A DNA stretch of 6,673 nucleotides from Oscillospiraceae bacterium (GCA_016296635.1 JAEDIZ010000112.1:1-6673), one strand, 5' to 3'; counted from the stretch's first letter, positions 1 through 6,000 are shown. The notes: a model not told the origin generated them from the letters alone. Numbers and translations: made by a program.

Positions 1-19
1 TCCAAACTTTAGAACAGTC

Positions 20-1156
20 TTACTTGCCAAGAACATTGCCGCCGACTACCATGCGCAGAATCTCACTGGTTCCCTCTCCAATTTCAAGAAGTTTTGCGTC
101 TCTGACAAAGCGTTCTACATGAAACTCCTTGCTGTATCCGTTGCCGCCCAGCACCTGGAGACATTCAAGGCAAATCTGTGTGCAGCGGGGAGCGCAGAAG
201 AGCTTTGCCTCTGCGGCTTCCAGCGTGTGGCGTTTGCCGGAGGCTTTCACTTCGGCCGCGTTATAGGTCATCATCTGCATGGCAGCCAGATTGGTAGCCA
301 TGTCGGCAAACTTGAACTGGATTGCCTGGTGCTTTGCAATGGGCTTACCGAACGTGATGCGCTCGTTCGCATAAGCCTTAGCAACCTCAAAGGCGTGCTC
401 AGCAAGCCCACAGGAGATGGCCGCCACGCTGATACGTCCGCCATCCAGGCCCTGCATTGCGATCTTGAACCCCATGCCTTCAGACGAGAGCAAAGCATCC
501 GCCGGAAGATACATATTGTCGAATGAAAGCTCGCAGGTGCTTGTGCCGCGCATGCCCATTTTATCCTCGTGCTTACCGATGATAAGGCCTTCCGTCTCCT
601 TGGGCATAATGAATGCAGAAATACCTTTTGCTCCTTTGCTTCGATCCGTTATGGCCATGATGATGTAATAATCGGCAACGCCAGAGTTCGTGATCCATGA
701 CTTGCCGCCGTTCAGGATCCAGCCGCCGTCCGCAGACCGGACAGCCGTGGTTTGTATGCGGGCTGCATCAGAACCGGCGCTGGCTTCCGTGAGGCCGAAG
801 GCAAAGATTTTCCCCTGAGCGGCCAAGGGAAGGTACTTTGCTTTCTGCTCGTCTGTACCATTATGCAGGATCATATCAGAAGCGACCCAGCTTATATCAA
901 GTGCAAGCGCCATGCTGGCGCTGCCTTTTGACAGCTCGTGGATGACAATGGTGCTGGTAACCGCATCACAGCCTGCACCACCATACGGCTCAGGCATATG
1001 TACACCGACAAGGCCGGTCTCGCAGAGCTTGTTGTAAAGTTCGTGATCGAATCCGTTCTCGTCCATCCATTTGTCGCGCGGAGCCACTTCGTTTTTTGTG
1101 AAATCTCTCACCATGTCGCGAATCATGGATTGTTCTTCAGTAAACTTGATTAGCAT
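20..1156 (-). CDS. Acyl-CoA dehydrogenase (butyryl/glutaryl-CoA dehydrogenase-like flavoprotein)
   Basis: A 378-residue cytoplasmic FAD enzyme expected to oxidise an acyl-CoA to the trans-2-enoyl-CoA and pass electrons to electron-transfer flavoprotein; no etf genes are in the window. The length is normal for the family. Visible marks, counted from the chosen start: an N-terminal helical domain beginning LIKFTEEQ; family signature 1, GLTEASAGSD, at about 121-130; the W-I-T-N segment of the FAD/beta domain near 154-157; signature 2, QVLGGNGY, at about 334-341; and GEGTSEI near the C-terminus, whose first Glu (about E361) is in the position of the catalytic base of short-chain and butyryl-CoA dehydrogenases. 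I chose the ATG at 1156 because GGAG (complement of 1164-1167) lies 7 nt upstream; an in-frame ATG at 1177 has no such site. It lies downstream of the transporter on the same strand. The substrate cannot be read from motifs; glutaryl-CoA is a context-based guess. Confidence 0.93.
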   Translation of the reverse strand: MLIKFTEEQSMIRDMVRDFTKNEVAPRDKWMDENGFDHELYNKLCETGLVGVHMPEPYGGAGCDAVTSTIVIHELSKGSASMALALDISWVASDMILHNGTDEQKAKYLPLAAQGKIFAFGLTEASAGSDAARIQTTAVRSADGGWILNGGKSWITNSGVADYYIIMAITDRSKGAKGISAFIMPKETEGLIIGKHEDKMGMRGTSTCELSFDNMYLPADALLSSEGMGFKIAMQGLDGGRISVAAISCGLAEHAFEVAKAYANERITFGKPIAKHQAIQFKFADMATNLAAMQMMTYNAAEVKASGKRHTLEAAEAKLFCAPRCTQICLECLQVLGGNGYSKEFHVERFVRDAKLLEIGEGTSEILRMVVGGNVLGK

Positions 1157-1236
1157 ATTCTTTCTCCAATTTAACATTTACAATTATTTGAGCATGGAAC
1201 TTTCTGAAGCATGCAATTCCAAAATTGTGATAGACC

Positions 1237-1272
1237 ATGTCTCTCTGACCGATTTCTCGGCCAGAGAGACAT
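1237..1272 (-). other. Strong stem-loop between transporter and acyl-CoA dehydrogenase genes
   Basis: Eleven perfect base pairs join 1237-1247 (ATGTCTCTCTG) to 1262-1272. After one A/C mismatch there are three further pairs (1249-1251 with 1258-1260), closing a 6-nt loop. Read on the minus strand it begins 23 nt past the transporter stop and ends about 80 nt before the dehydrogenase start. No U-run follows on the minus strand, so it is not a textbook intrinsic terminator for the transporter. On the plus strand the stem runs into TTTT, but no plus-strand gene ends here. It may be a partial terminator, an RNA-processing or stability element, or a protein-binding palindrome. Confidence 0.6.
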
Positions 1273-1295
1273 TTTACTGTATTATTTGAATGATT

Positions 1296-2573
1296 TCACA
1301 CTGCATAAAACAGCAGGGAGGCCAGCACAGTGAAGGGGATGAGGATGATGACCAGGGGCAAACCGACCAGAAGGTAATCCTTGGGGCGATAGCCGCCAGC
1401 CAAGGACACGGTCATGCAGGGACTGCCGATCGGAGAGGTGACTGCATTGTTGACCATAACGAGGGCCGGGATGACAATGGCGAGAGGGCTTACACCGATG
1501 CCCTGGGCCAGGGCGATGCAGATGGGGGTAAACATTGCATTGGTAGCTGTATTGCTCATGAACTGGGTCAGGATGCCGCCGATGGCTGCCACGCAAATGA
1601 TAATGGTGGTGTAATTGGCGTTCTCGCCCAGCATCTTAAGGATGCTGTCAGCAACCCATGCACCGGTACCGCTTGTGCTGACTGCGGAAGCAACTACCAG
1701 GCAGAAGTTCAGGTTCCACATCGTGTTCCAATCGACGTGCTTGAGAGAAGGAACGACAGGCACAGTTCCAGTGATCCAGAGAATGACGCATCCGATGAAG
1801 GTGATGACCTGGTTATCGGCAATCTTAAGGATAAAGCAAACAATGGAGCCGACGAGGACGCCGATCGCCACGAACTGCTTCCACAGCGGGGCAGTAACAG
1901 CCTCTTTGGGAGCATCAAGCTGCTTGGTAACAAGGGGGTCATCAAAGTTACAAGTCTTAACCAGAATGTTATAGCCGACGGTGGCAAAGTAGATAGCGGT
2001 AATTACAACCAGAACCAGCGTGAGGGGTGCAGCAGAGAAAAAGCCCATGGTCTCAACACCGGCGGCCTCAAGAGCACCCTGCGCAGCGAGGTTGGGCGCG
2101 CCGCCTATCAGGGAGATAGACTCGCCCACCGTCGCCTCAACAGCAACGCCCATCAACAGATACTTCGGGTGCAGCTTGCCACAGGATTTGACAGCAGCGC
2201 CTGCCAGCACAGGGATCATCAGAACCACAAGAGCAGTATTGGAAATGAAGCCGGTGACAATGCCGGAGAACATACAGGTCACGAAAACTGCAAGGCGTTC
2301 TTTTTCAACGACTTTGCCCCTGAAAATCCTGGCAGCAGCTAGATCCACAAGTCCGGTAACTTCAAGGGCATAAACCTCGATCGACATACCGATGAGGAAG
2401 ATGATGGTGGAATCACCAAAGTTGGAATACAGCTTGGCCGGTTCGACAATGCCTGTAAGCCAGAGGGCAATGCCGGCAAGGGTCATTGTGACAGCAAGAG
2501 GGAATTTGTTGAGAAGCATCAATGCAAACATTGCCACAACAATGATCAGAGTTGTTACAATCTGCGGTGTCAT
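1296..2573 (-). CDS. DASS/SLC13-type (ion transporter superfamily) dicarboxylate permease
   Basis: A 425-residue polytopic inner-membrane protein with about 10-12 hydrophobic segments. It has the two-fold repeat organisation of the SLC13/DASS permeases: SNT motifs occur at residues 111-113 (FISNTALVVL) and 340-342 (MSNTATNAMF). In studied DASS carriers each SNT belongs to a re-entrant hairpin that binds Na+ and substrate carboxylates. The segments around residues 150-160 (GESISLIGGAPN) and 375-385 (near NNAVTSPIGSP) also fit this superfamily. The likely role is Na+-coupled uptake of a dicarboxylate or related anion, though ArsB/NhaD-like relatives share the fold, so the substrate is open. The start at 2573 is preceded by AAGGAG (complement of 2583-2588) 9 nt upstream; a longer frame from 2615 would add 14 charged residues and no RBS. 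It is transcribed divergently from the LysR gene, a classic regulator-target arrangement. Confidence 0.88.
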   Translation of the reverse strand: MTPQIVTTLIIVVAMFALMLLNKFPLAVTMTLAGIALWLTGIVEPAKLYSNFGDSTIIFLIGMSIEVYALEVTGLVDLAAARIFRGKVVEKERLAVFVTCMFSGIVTGFISNTALVVLMIPVLAGAAVKSCGKLHPKYLLMGVAVEATVGESISLIGGAPNLAAQGALEAAGVETMGFFSAAPLTLVLVVITAIYFATVGYNILVKTCNFDDPLVTKQLDAPKEAVTAPLWKQFVAIGVLVGSIVCFILKIADNQVITFIGCVILWITGTVPVVPSLKHVDWNTMWNLNFCLVVASAVSTSGTGAWVADSILKMLGENANYTTIIICVAAIGGILTQFMSNTATNAMFTPICIALAQGIGVSPLAIVIPALVMVNNAVTSPIGSPCMTVSLAGGYRPKDYLLVGLPLVIILIPFTVLASLLFYAV

Positions 2574-2650
2574 ATGAATAGTCTCCTTTTCTCTTTTTTC
2601 TGTTTCGAGTGCCACAATCCTAACTATTGCTCTTTCCGAAGGAGCATGCT

Positions 2651-2662
2651 GTTAAGATTATA
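2651..2662 (-). promoter_or_regulatory. Predicted -10 box of the transporter promoter
   Basis: On the minus strand a perfect TATAAT (complement of 2657-2662) is followed by CTTAAC, placing the transcription start near 2650 and a leader of about 77 nt before the ATG at 2573. At 16-18 nt upstream the candidates (for example CCATTC at 2680-2685) match TTGACA poorly. That would fit a promoter that needs an activator such as the adjacent LysR protein. No start site has been mapped. Confidence 0.55.
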
Positions 2663-2705
2663 GAAAATGAAAGTGCAAAGAATGGATAATATTTTCCCAT
2701 CAAAC

Positions 2706-2722
2706 GTCAAAAAACTCTTGAC
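2706..2722. promoter_or_regulatory. Palindrome GTCAA-N7-TTGAC, candidate LysR-type operator
   Basis: A perfect 5-bp inverted repeat with a 7-bp spacer, 17 bp in all, centred at 2714. It lies about 64 bp upstream of the predicted transporter start and about 79 bp upstream of the predicted lysR start, near the -65 region where LysR-type regulators usually bind. The symmetry resembles an interrupted LTTR box, although the bases at the T-N11-A positions are C and G. Its right arm also forms TTGACA (2718-2723), which could be a -35 hexamer with GATTAT (2741-2746) at 17-bp spacing. Confidence 0.4.
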
Positions 2723-2758
2723 AATTTTATCGCTTCCCCTGATTATAAAATAAAACGA

Positions 2759-2786
2759 TTGCTGACTGACTCATTTAAGTTATAAT
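2759..2786 (+). promoter_or_regulatory. Predicted promoter of the LysR-type regulator gene
   Basis: TTGCTG (2759-2764) and a perfect TATAAT (2781-2786) are separated by 16 bp, putting the start near 2793 and a leader of about 66 nt. The -35 is weak (TTG only). The -10 is supported by its mirror copy serving the transporter. Confidence 0.5.
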
Positions 2787-2859
2787 CTTGACAAGCAAAA
2801 ATGTAAAATAAGTAGATCATGGGAATTGATAAGTAAAAACTTATTATTAGGAGGCGCAA

Positions 2860-3756
2860 ATGACATTCCAACAACTGCGTCAATTCTGCATTCTTGCTGA
2901 ATATGAGAATTTAACTCTGGCTTCAAAGGCGCTCTTTGTTACACAACCCGCGCTGAGCATGGTTCTGAAAAACATTGAGGCAGAGTTGGGGATAGCCTTG
3001 TTTGACCGCAAGGGGAGGAACATCTTCCTGAACCAGAATGGTAAAGATTTCTACAATTATTCAAAGAGAACATTGGCTGACTATGATGCTCTTCTTGAAA
3101 AGTTCCGTACCCCCCATGAGGAGGGAGAAGCGCTGCGATTCTGTTATTCCTCGGCATATATCCCTGATTATGTTTTGCCCGCCTTTAGTGTGGACAATCC
3201 GAAAATACCCATAACAATCAATGAGGTTGAAGAAAAGATGATCCCTCATTTCTTGCTGAACGAGATCTATGACATAGCCATCTCCAGCCTCCAATGTGAG
3301 GAGCAAAAGACGGAAAAACTTGTGAGTACATGCTTTTTTCGGAACAGACTCCTAGTCTCCGTGCCGTATAGCAACCCTTTGTCTTCAAGAAAAACACTGA
3401 ATATGGAGGACATGGCGGGGCAGAAGTTCTTCCGCCTGAGCAAGCATGGGGAATTCTCTAACGAGGTGGATGCACTGGCGAAAAGCAAAGGGGTATATGT
3501 GGACGTTGCGCAAAGGGTGAACTATGAGATAATCAAAAAGCTCCAGAGGGACTACGATTTTTTATATTTCATCACTTCTTTACAGGCTCAATTCGACTAT
3601 ATTCCGATGAACCGCAAGCTGATTCCGGTGGAAGAGAATCTGTTTGTAAAGGACATGTTTGTTTCTTACCTTACGAAGAATAGCGATAAAGCAATGCAGT
3701 TTATCAAATGGGCGCAGCAAAAGCTGATCGATTTTTCCGAATTTGACCCAACATAA
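2860..3756 (+). CDS. LysR-family transcriptional regulator
   Basis: A 298-residue cytoplasmic DNA-binding protein of normal family length. Residues 1-60 form the winged helix-turn-helix: the start MTFQQLRQFCILAEYENLT, then ASKALFVTQPALSMVLKNIE as the HTH core and ELGIALFDRKGRNIFLNQNG as the wing. This is followed by the linker helix to about residue 85 and a two-lobed periplasmic-binding-protein-like effector domain (about 88-290). The start is set by AGGAGG at 2849-2854, 5 nt before the ATG. It is divergent from the transporter and upstream of the decarboxylase operon on the same strand, so it probably senses the pathway substrate or a CoA/acid intermediate and activates one or both units. 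The effector cannot be deduced from sequence. Transcription should stop at the hairpin just downstream, so the decarboxylase genes need their own promoter. Confidence 0.95.
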   Translation: MTFQQLRQFCILAEYENLTLASKALFVTQPALSMVLKNIEAELGIALFDRKGRNIFLNQNGKDFYNYSKRTLADYDALLEKFRTPHEEGEALRFCYSSAYIPDYVLPAFSVDNPKIPITINEVEEKMIPHFLLNEIYDIAISSLQCEEQKTEKLVSTCFFRNRLLVSVPYSNPLSSRKTLNMEDMAGQKFFRLSKHGEFSNEVDALAKSKGVYVDVAQRVNYEIIKKLQRDYDFLYFITSLQAQFDYIPMNRKLIPVEENLFVKDMFVSYLTKNSDKAMQFIKWAQQKLIDFSEFDPT

Positions 3757-3774
3757 ATGGGAAAATAATAAAAA

Positions 3775-3817
3775 CAGCAGACCGGACCCTTGCTACGGGC
3801 GGTCTGCTGCTTTTTTT
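3775..3817 (+). terminator. Intrinsic terminator of the LysR-type gene
   Basis: A 10-bp perfect stem pairs CAGCAGACCG (3775-3784) with CGGTCTGCTG (3800-3809). A further CCC/GGG (3787-3789 with 3797-3799) forms after a 2-nt bulge, closing a 7-nt loop. The stem is followed by C and a run of seven T (3811-3817). It starts 18 nt past the lysR stop codon. This is the clearest terminator in the window. Confidence 0.92.
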
Positions 3818-3848
3818 GTTTTTATACAGAGACCGATGAAATGTAAGC

Positions 3849-3866
3849 CATCAGCGCAGGCTGATG
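3849..3866. repeat. Inverted repeat CATCAGC-N4-GCTGATG
   Basis: A perfect 7-bp inverted repeat with a 4-bp spacer (GCAG), followed by A-rich rather than T-rich DNA, so it is not a terminator on the plus strand. It lies 21 bp upstream of the larger palindrome and could be a second protein-binding site. The function is unknown. Confidence 0.45.
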
Positions 3867-3886
3867 AAAAAGCCAAAAAAATATCA

Positions 3887-3908
3887 TTCATAAGGTTTCG
3901 ATTATGAA
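3887..3908. promoter_or_regulatory. Palindrome TTCATAA-N8-TTATGAA, candidate activator site
   Basis: A perfect 7-bp inverted repeat with an 8-bp spacer, 22 bp in all, ending 2 bp before the predicted -35 hexamer and centred about 47 bp upstream of the predicted start. The inner ATAA-N8-TTAT resembles a LysR-type box but with T-N12-A rather than the usual T-N11-A. The position suits an activator contacting RNA polymerase. The LysR protein encoded next door is the natural candidate, though the palindrome does not share its sequence with the one at 2706-2722. Confidence 0.5.
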
Positions 3909-3910
3909 GA

Positions 3911-3938
3911 TTGATATTTTTTTGATTTTACATATAAG
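3911..3938 (+). promoter_or_regulatory. Predicted promoter of the decarboxylase operon
   Basis: TTGATA (3911-3916) and TATAAG (3933-3938) are 16 bp apart, each with one or two departures from the sigma-A consensus. They imply a start near 3945 and a leader of about 114 nt. The lysR terminator upstream makes a promoter here necessary. The AT-rich setting allows other choices, so the exact hexamers are tentative. Confidence 0.5.
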
Positions 3939-4058
3939 GGAAAGTTAATGTATGCTGTATTCGGATGAAAGACTGACTGACAGTTCGCCATTTGCCCTTT
4001 TGACAGATGTGGTGGTGTGATGGTGAGCAAAACTTGGAAAAAGGAGTGATAGATCAAA

Positions 4059-4382
4059 ATGACGGATAGTTTGTCCTTTGGCGAAAGTCTGATGACATCT
4101 CTGACCGGACTTACCGTTGTGTTTTCGGTGCTTGTGATACTTGCCTTGGCTACAATCGTCATTGCGAAAATGGTTAACAAGTTTGTGGCACCGCACAGTA
4201 CACCGGTGGCGGCAGGACCGGCTGTAGCTGCCGCCCCGGTAGTCCAGAGCAAAGCAGAAGAGGATCTGAGTGATGTAGTGGCTGTTTTACAGGGGGCTAT
4301 AAGCATGGAAAGCGGAATCCCTGTTGATAAACTTGTTATCACATCCATAAAGAGCGTGCCAGATAAGGGCGCAAATCAGTGA
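4059..4382 (+). CDS. OadG/GcdD-family small membrane subunit of Na+-translocating decarboxylase
   Basis: A 107-residue bitopic membrane protein. Residues 14-37 are one hydrophobic helix with the family's early Gly-x-x-Val-Val-Phe pattern (GLTVVF at 17-22). A basic stretch follows (KMVNKF), then an Ala/Pro/Val-rich flexible linker (about 44-63), then a conserved acidic/hydrophobic C-terminal segment (EEDLSDVVAVLQGAISMESG). This matches the gamma subunit of oxaloacetate decarboxylase and the delta subunit of glutaconyl-CoA and methylmalonyl-CoA decarboxylases, which assemble the carboxyltransferase, biotin carrier and beta subunit into one complex. The length is close to the delta subunits. It is the first gene of the operon, with AAGGAGTGA at 4041-4049 ahead of the ATG. 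No His/Asp-rich zinc-binding tail as in Klebsiella OadG is seen, which favours the acyl-CoA decarboxylase type over oxaloacetate. Confidence 0.88.
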   Translation: MTDSLSFGESLMTSLTGLTVVFSVLVILALATIVIAKMVNKFVAPHSTPVAAGPAVAAAPVVQSKAEEDLSDVVAVLQGAISMESGIPVDKLVITSIKSVPDKGANQ

Positions 4383-4413
4383 GGCAAGGATACAAAAGAA
4401 AGGATGACGGACG

Positions 4414-4815
4414 ATGAAATACACAGCAATCGTTAACGGAAAAACATACGAAGTAGAGATAGAACGGGCAACATCGGGCAGGAGCATCGGCCATGCGGTC
4501 CCTGCTGCGGCGCCGGTGACTCCCGCAGCGCCGGCTCCCGCTGCTCCTGTGGTAGCGGCGCCTTCCCCTGCTCCCGCGGCACCTGCAGCAGCTCCTGCGG
4601 CAAGCGGCAGTGTGGTTGCTAGCCCCATGCCCGGCAGCATTCTGGATGTGCGCGTAAAGCCCGGCGACACCGTTGCCAACGGTCAGGTGGTTGTGACCAT
4701 GGAAGCCATGAAGATGGAGATTGAGGTCAAGACGGAGTGCGCTGGTACTGTGTCTGCGGTCAATGTCAAAAAGGGCGACGCCGTTGACAGCGGCGCGGTT
4801 CTTGTCGTGCTTTGA
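4414..4815 (+). CDS. Biotin carboxyl carrier protein (GcdC/MmdC-like subunit)
   Basis: A 133-residue protein that carries CO2 on a covalently bound biotin from the carboxyltransferase subunit to the membrane beta subunit. An N-terminal strand segment (MKYTAIVNGKTYEVEIE) is followed by an Ala/Pro-rich swinging linker at about 29-64, then a biotinyl domain (about 66-133) starting SGSVVASPMPGSIL. The biotinylation site is the canonical E-A-M-K-M, with the acceptor lysine at K100 (codon 4711-4713). The Met-Lys-Met core and the downstream Gly of the second half-motif are intact, so it should be modified by biotin ligase. GAAAGGAT (4398-4405) is the Shine-Dalgarno sequence. It lies 31 nt after the OadG-like gene and 15 nt before the beta subunit, hence co-transcribed. 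The architecture suits GcdC or MmdC equally; lipoyl carriers are excluded by the MKM context and neighbours. Confidence 0.93.
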   Translation: MKYTAIVNGKTYEVEIERATSGRSIGHAVPAAAPVTPAAPAPAAPVVAAPSPAPAAPAAAPAASGSVVASPMPGSILDVRVKPGDTVANGQVVVTMEAMKMEIEVKTECAGTVSAVNVKKGDAVDSGAVLVVL

Positions 4816-4830
4816 GGCTGAGGGCGGAAA

Positions 4831-5985
4831 ATGGGAATTATAGATGCTTTTGGCAATCTATTAGCGGAATCAGGCTTTGCGGCTCTTGCCTGGCGGGAGC
4901 TTGTCATGCTGGTTATGGCCTGTGTTCTGTTATACCTTGCCATTGGGAAAAAATTTGAGCCGCTGCTGCTACTTCCGATTGCCTTCGGTATGCTTCTGGC
5001 AAACCTGCCCGAGGCTGGCTTAATGTATGACGCCACAGCTGACGGCGGCGCATGGTATCAGTCCGGTATTATTAGAATCATGTACGGCGGCGTCAAGAGC
5101 AATCTTTTCCCCTGCCTGATATTCATGTGTATCGGTGCCATGACGGACTTTGGCCCTTTGATAGCAAACCCCATCAGCCTTCTTCTCGGGGCAGCTGCAC
5201 AGTTCGGAATTTACATTGCTTTTTTGATTGCAAATTCCTCTGGCCTGTTCACACCTGAACAGGCAGCAGCCATCGGCATCATTGGAGGTGCTGACGGCCC
5301 CACTGCGATCTATGTGGCAAACAATCTGGCACCCGATCTGGTGGCATCCATTGCGATTGCCGCCTACTCCTATATGGCTCTCATTCCTCTTATCCAGCCG
5401 CCGATCATGAAACTGCTGACAACGGAGAAAGAACGCAAGATCAGAATGAAGCAGCTGCGCCCCGTCAGTAAGACGGAAAAAATTGTTTTCCCGATTTTTG
5501 TCTCTATTTTCTGTTCCCTGATCCTCCCGGATGTTGCGCCATTGCTTGGCATGCTGATGCTTGGCAATCTTTTCAAAGAATCCGGCGTCGTTGACCGGCT
5601 GAGTGATACGGCGCAAAACGCCCTTTGCAATATCGTTACCATCATGATCGGGCTTTCAGTCGGTGCGACAGCCAACGGCGAAGTGTTCATCCAGGTCCAG
5701 ACCCTTGCGATAGTGGCGCTTGGCCTTGTGGCATTCTCTTTTTCCACCGTTGGTGGCGTTCTGCTGGGGAAACTTCTGTGTGTGCTTACACATGGGAAGA
5801 TCAATCCATTGATCGGTTCCGCGGGTGTGTCTGCTGTTCCAATGGCAGCCCGTGTTGCGCAGCGCGTCGGCTCCGAGGCTGACCCCCACAACTTCCTGCT
5901 GATGCACGCCATGGGCCCCAATGTGGCCGGTGTCATTGGCTCAGCTGTGGCGGCAGGTTTCTTTATGATGACCTTCGGTGGCTGA
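4831..5985 (+). CDS. Na+-translocating decarboxylase, beta subunit (OadB/GcdB/MmdB family)
   Basis: A 384-residue polytopic membrane protein that decarboxylates carboxybiotin and couples this to outward Na+ pumping. The signature GGADGPT (152-158) is present. Taking its Asp as D155 and applying a constant offset of 48 to Klebsiella OadB numbering, all the residues I recall as functionally important there are found: D203=D155, Y229=Y181, N373=N325, G377=G329, S382=S334, R389=R341. The C-terminal segment LLMHAMGPNVAGVIGSAVAAG is also typical. The pump therefore looks intact. The length fits GcdB and MmdB rather than the longer OadB. AGGGCGG (4821-4827) is a modest Shine-Dalgarno sequence 3 nt from the ATG, and translation may be coupled to the biotin carrier gene 15 nt upstream. 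The substrate-specific carboxyltransferase is absent here. Confidence 0.95.
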   Translation: MGIIDAFGNLLAESGFAALAWRELVMLVMACVLLYLAIGKKFEPLLLLPIAFGMLLANLPEAGLMYDATADGGAWYQSGIIRIMYGGVKSNLFPCLIFMCIGAMTDFGPLIANPISLLLGAAAQFGIYIAFLIANSSGLFTPEQAAAIGIIGGADGPTAIYVANNLAPDLVASIAIAAYSYMALIPLIQPPIMKLLTTEKERKIRMKQLRPVSKTEKIVFPIFVSIFCSLILPDVAPLLGMLMLGNLFKESGVVDRLSDTAQNALCNIVTIMIGLSVGATANGEVFIQVQTLAIVALGLVAFSFSTVGGVLLGKLLCVLTHGKINPLIGSAGVSAVPMAARVAQRVGSEADPHNFLLMHAMGPNVAGVIGSAVAAGFFMMTFGG

Positions 5986-6000
5986 AAAACAAAAGTGCCC

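Larger units (their letters stand above)
2574..2859. promoter_or_regulatory. Divergent control region between transporter and lysR-type gene
   Basis: This AT-rich 286-bp gap holds no gene. The sequence TATAATCTTRAC occurs once in each direction: 2781-2792 on plus (TATAATCTTGAC) and the complement of 2651-2662 on minus (TATAATCTTAAC), with 11 of 12 bases shared. Each copy is correctly oriented to be the -10 box of its flanking gene. A palindrome at 2706-2722 lies between them. The transporter leader may fold a small hairpin at 2628-2646 (TGCTC/GAGCA). The lysR leader has ATAAGT-AAAA-ACTTAT (2829-2844) just ahead of the Shine-Dalgarno AGGAGG at 2849-2854. Confidence 0.7.
3757..4058 (+). promoter_or_regulatory. 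Regulatory gap upstream of the decarboxylase operon
   Basis: These 302 bases hold no convincing gene. In order they contain the lysR terminator, a short inverted repeat (3849-3866), a 22-bp palindrome (3887-3908), a promoter-like pair (3911-3938) and a leader of about 110 nt. An imperfect direct repeat, GATGAAA(TGT)AAGCCA, occurs at 3835-3850 and again, without the TGT, at 3863-3875, overlapping the short inverted repeat. The leader has a possible 22-codon frame at 3952-4020. The Shine-Dalgarno AAGGAGTGA (4041-4049) precedes the first gene. Confidence 0.6.

Noticed and set aside
1290..2342. A 350-codon open frame on the plus strand opposite the transporter
   Set aside because: It encodes a hydrophilic, Asp/Asn/His/Gly-rich sequence with no recognisable domain or ribosome binding site. 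The minus-strand frame is a clear polytopic permease with SNT motifs, so this is its shadow.
2788..2793. TTGACA as a -35 hexamer for the lysR-type gene
   Set aside because: No acceptable -10 lies 16-18 bp downstream (AGTAGA at 17), and it overlaps the region just after the perfect TATAAT at 2781-2786, which explains the promoter better.
2829..2844. ATAAGT-AAAA-ACTTAT as a riboswitch or thermosensor in the lysR leader
   Set aside because: Only a 6-bp AT-rich stem with no further structure or known aptamer pattern; too weak to call, though it sits just upstream of the Shine-Dalgarno.
3902..4348. A 148-codon minus-strand frame across the operon leader and OadG-like gene
   Set aside because: It runs through the predicted promoter and a conserved small subunit, with no family resemblance; a shadow of the plus-strand gene.
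4501..4610. GC-rich repetitive stretch in the biotin carrier gene as a tandem repeat or low-complexity insertion
   Set aside because: It encodes the Ala/Pro swinging linker expected in biotin carrier subunits and stays in frame.
5020..5616. A 198-codon minus-strand frame opposite the decarboxylase beta subunit
   Set aside because: Composition is Cys/His/Arg-rich with no domain or RBS, and it overlaps a strongly conserved pump gene.
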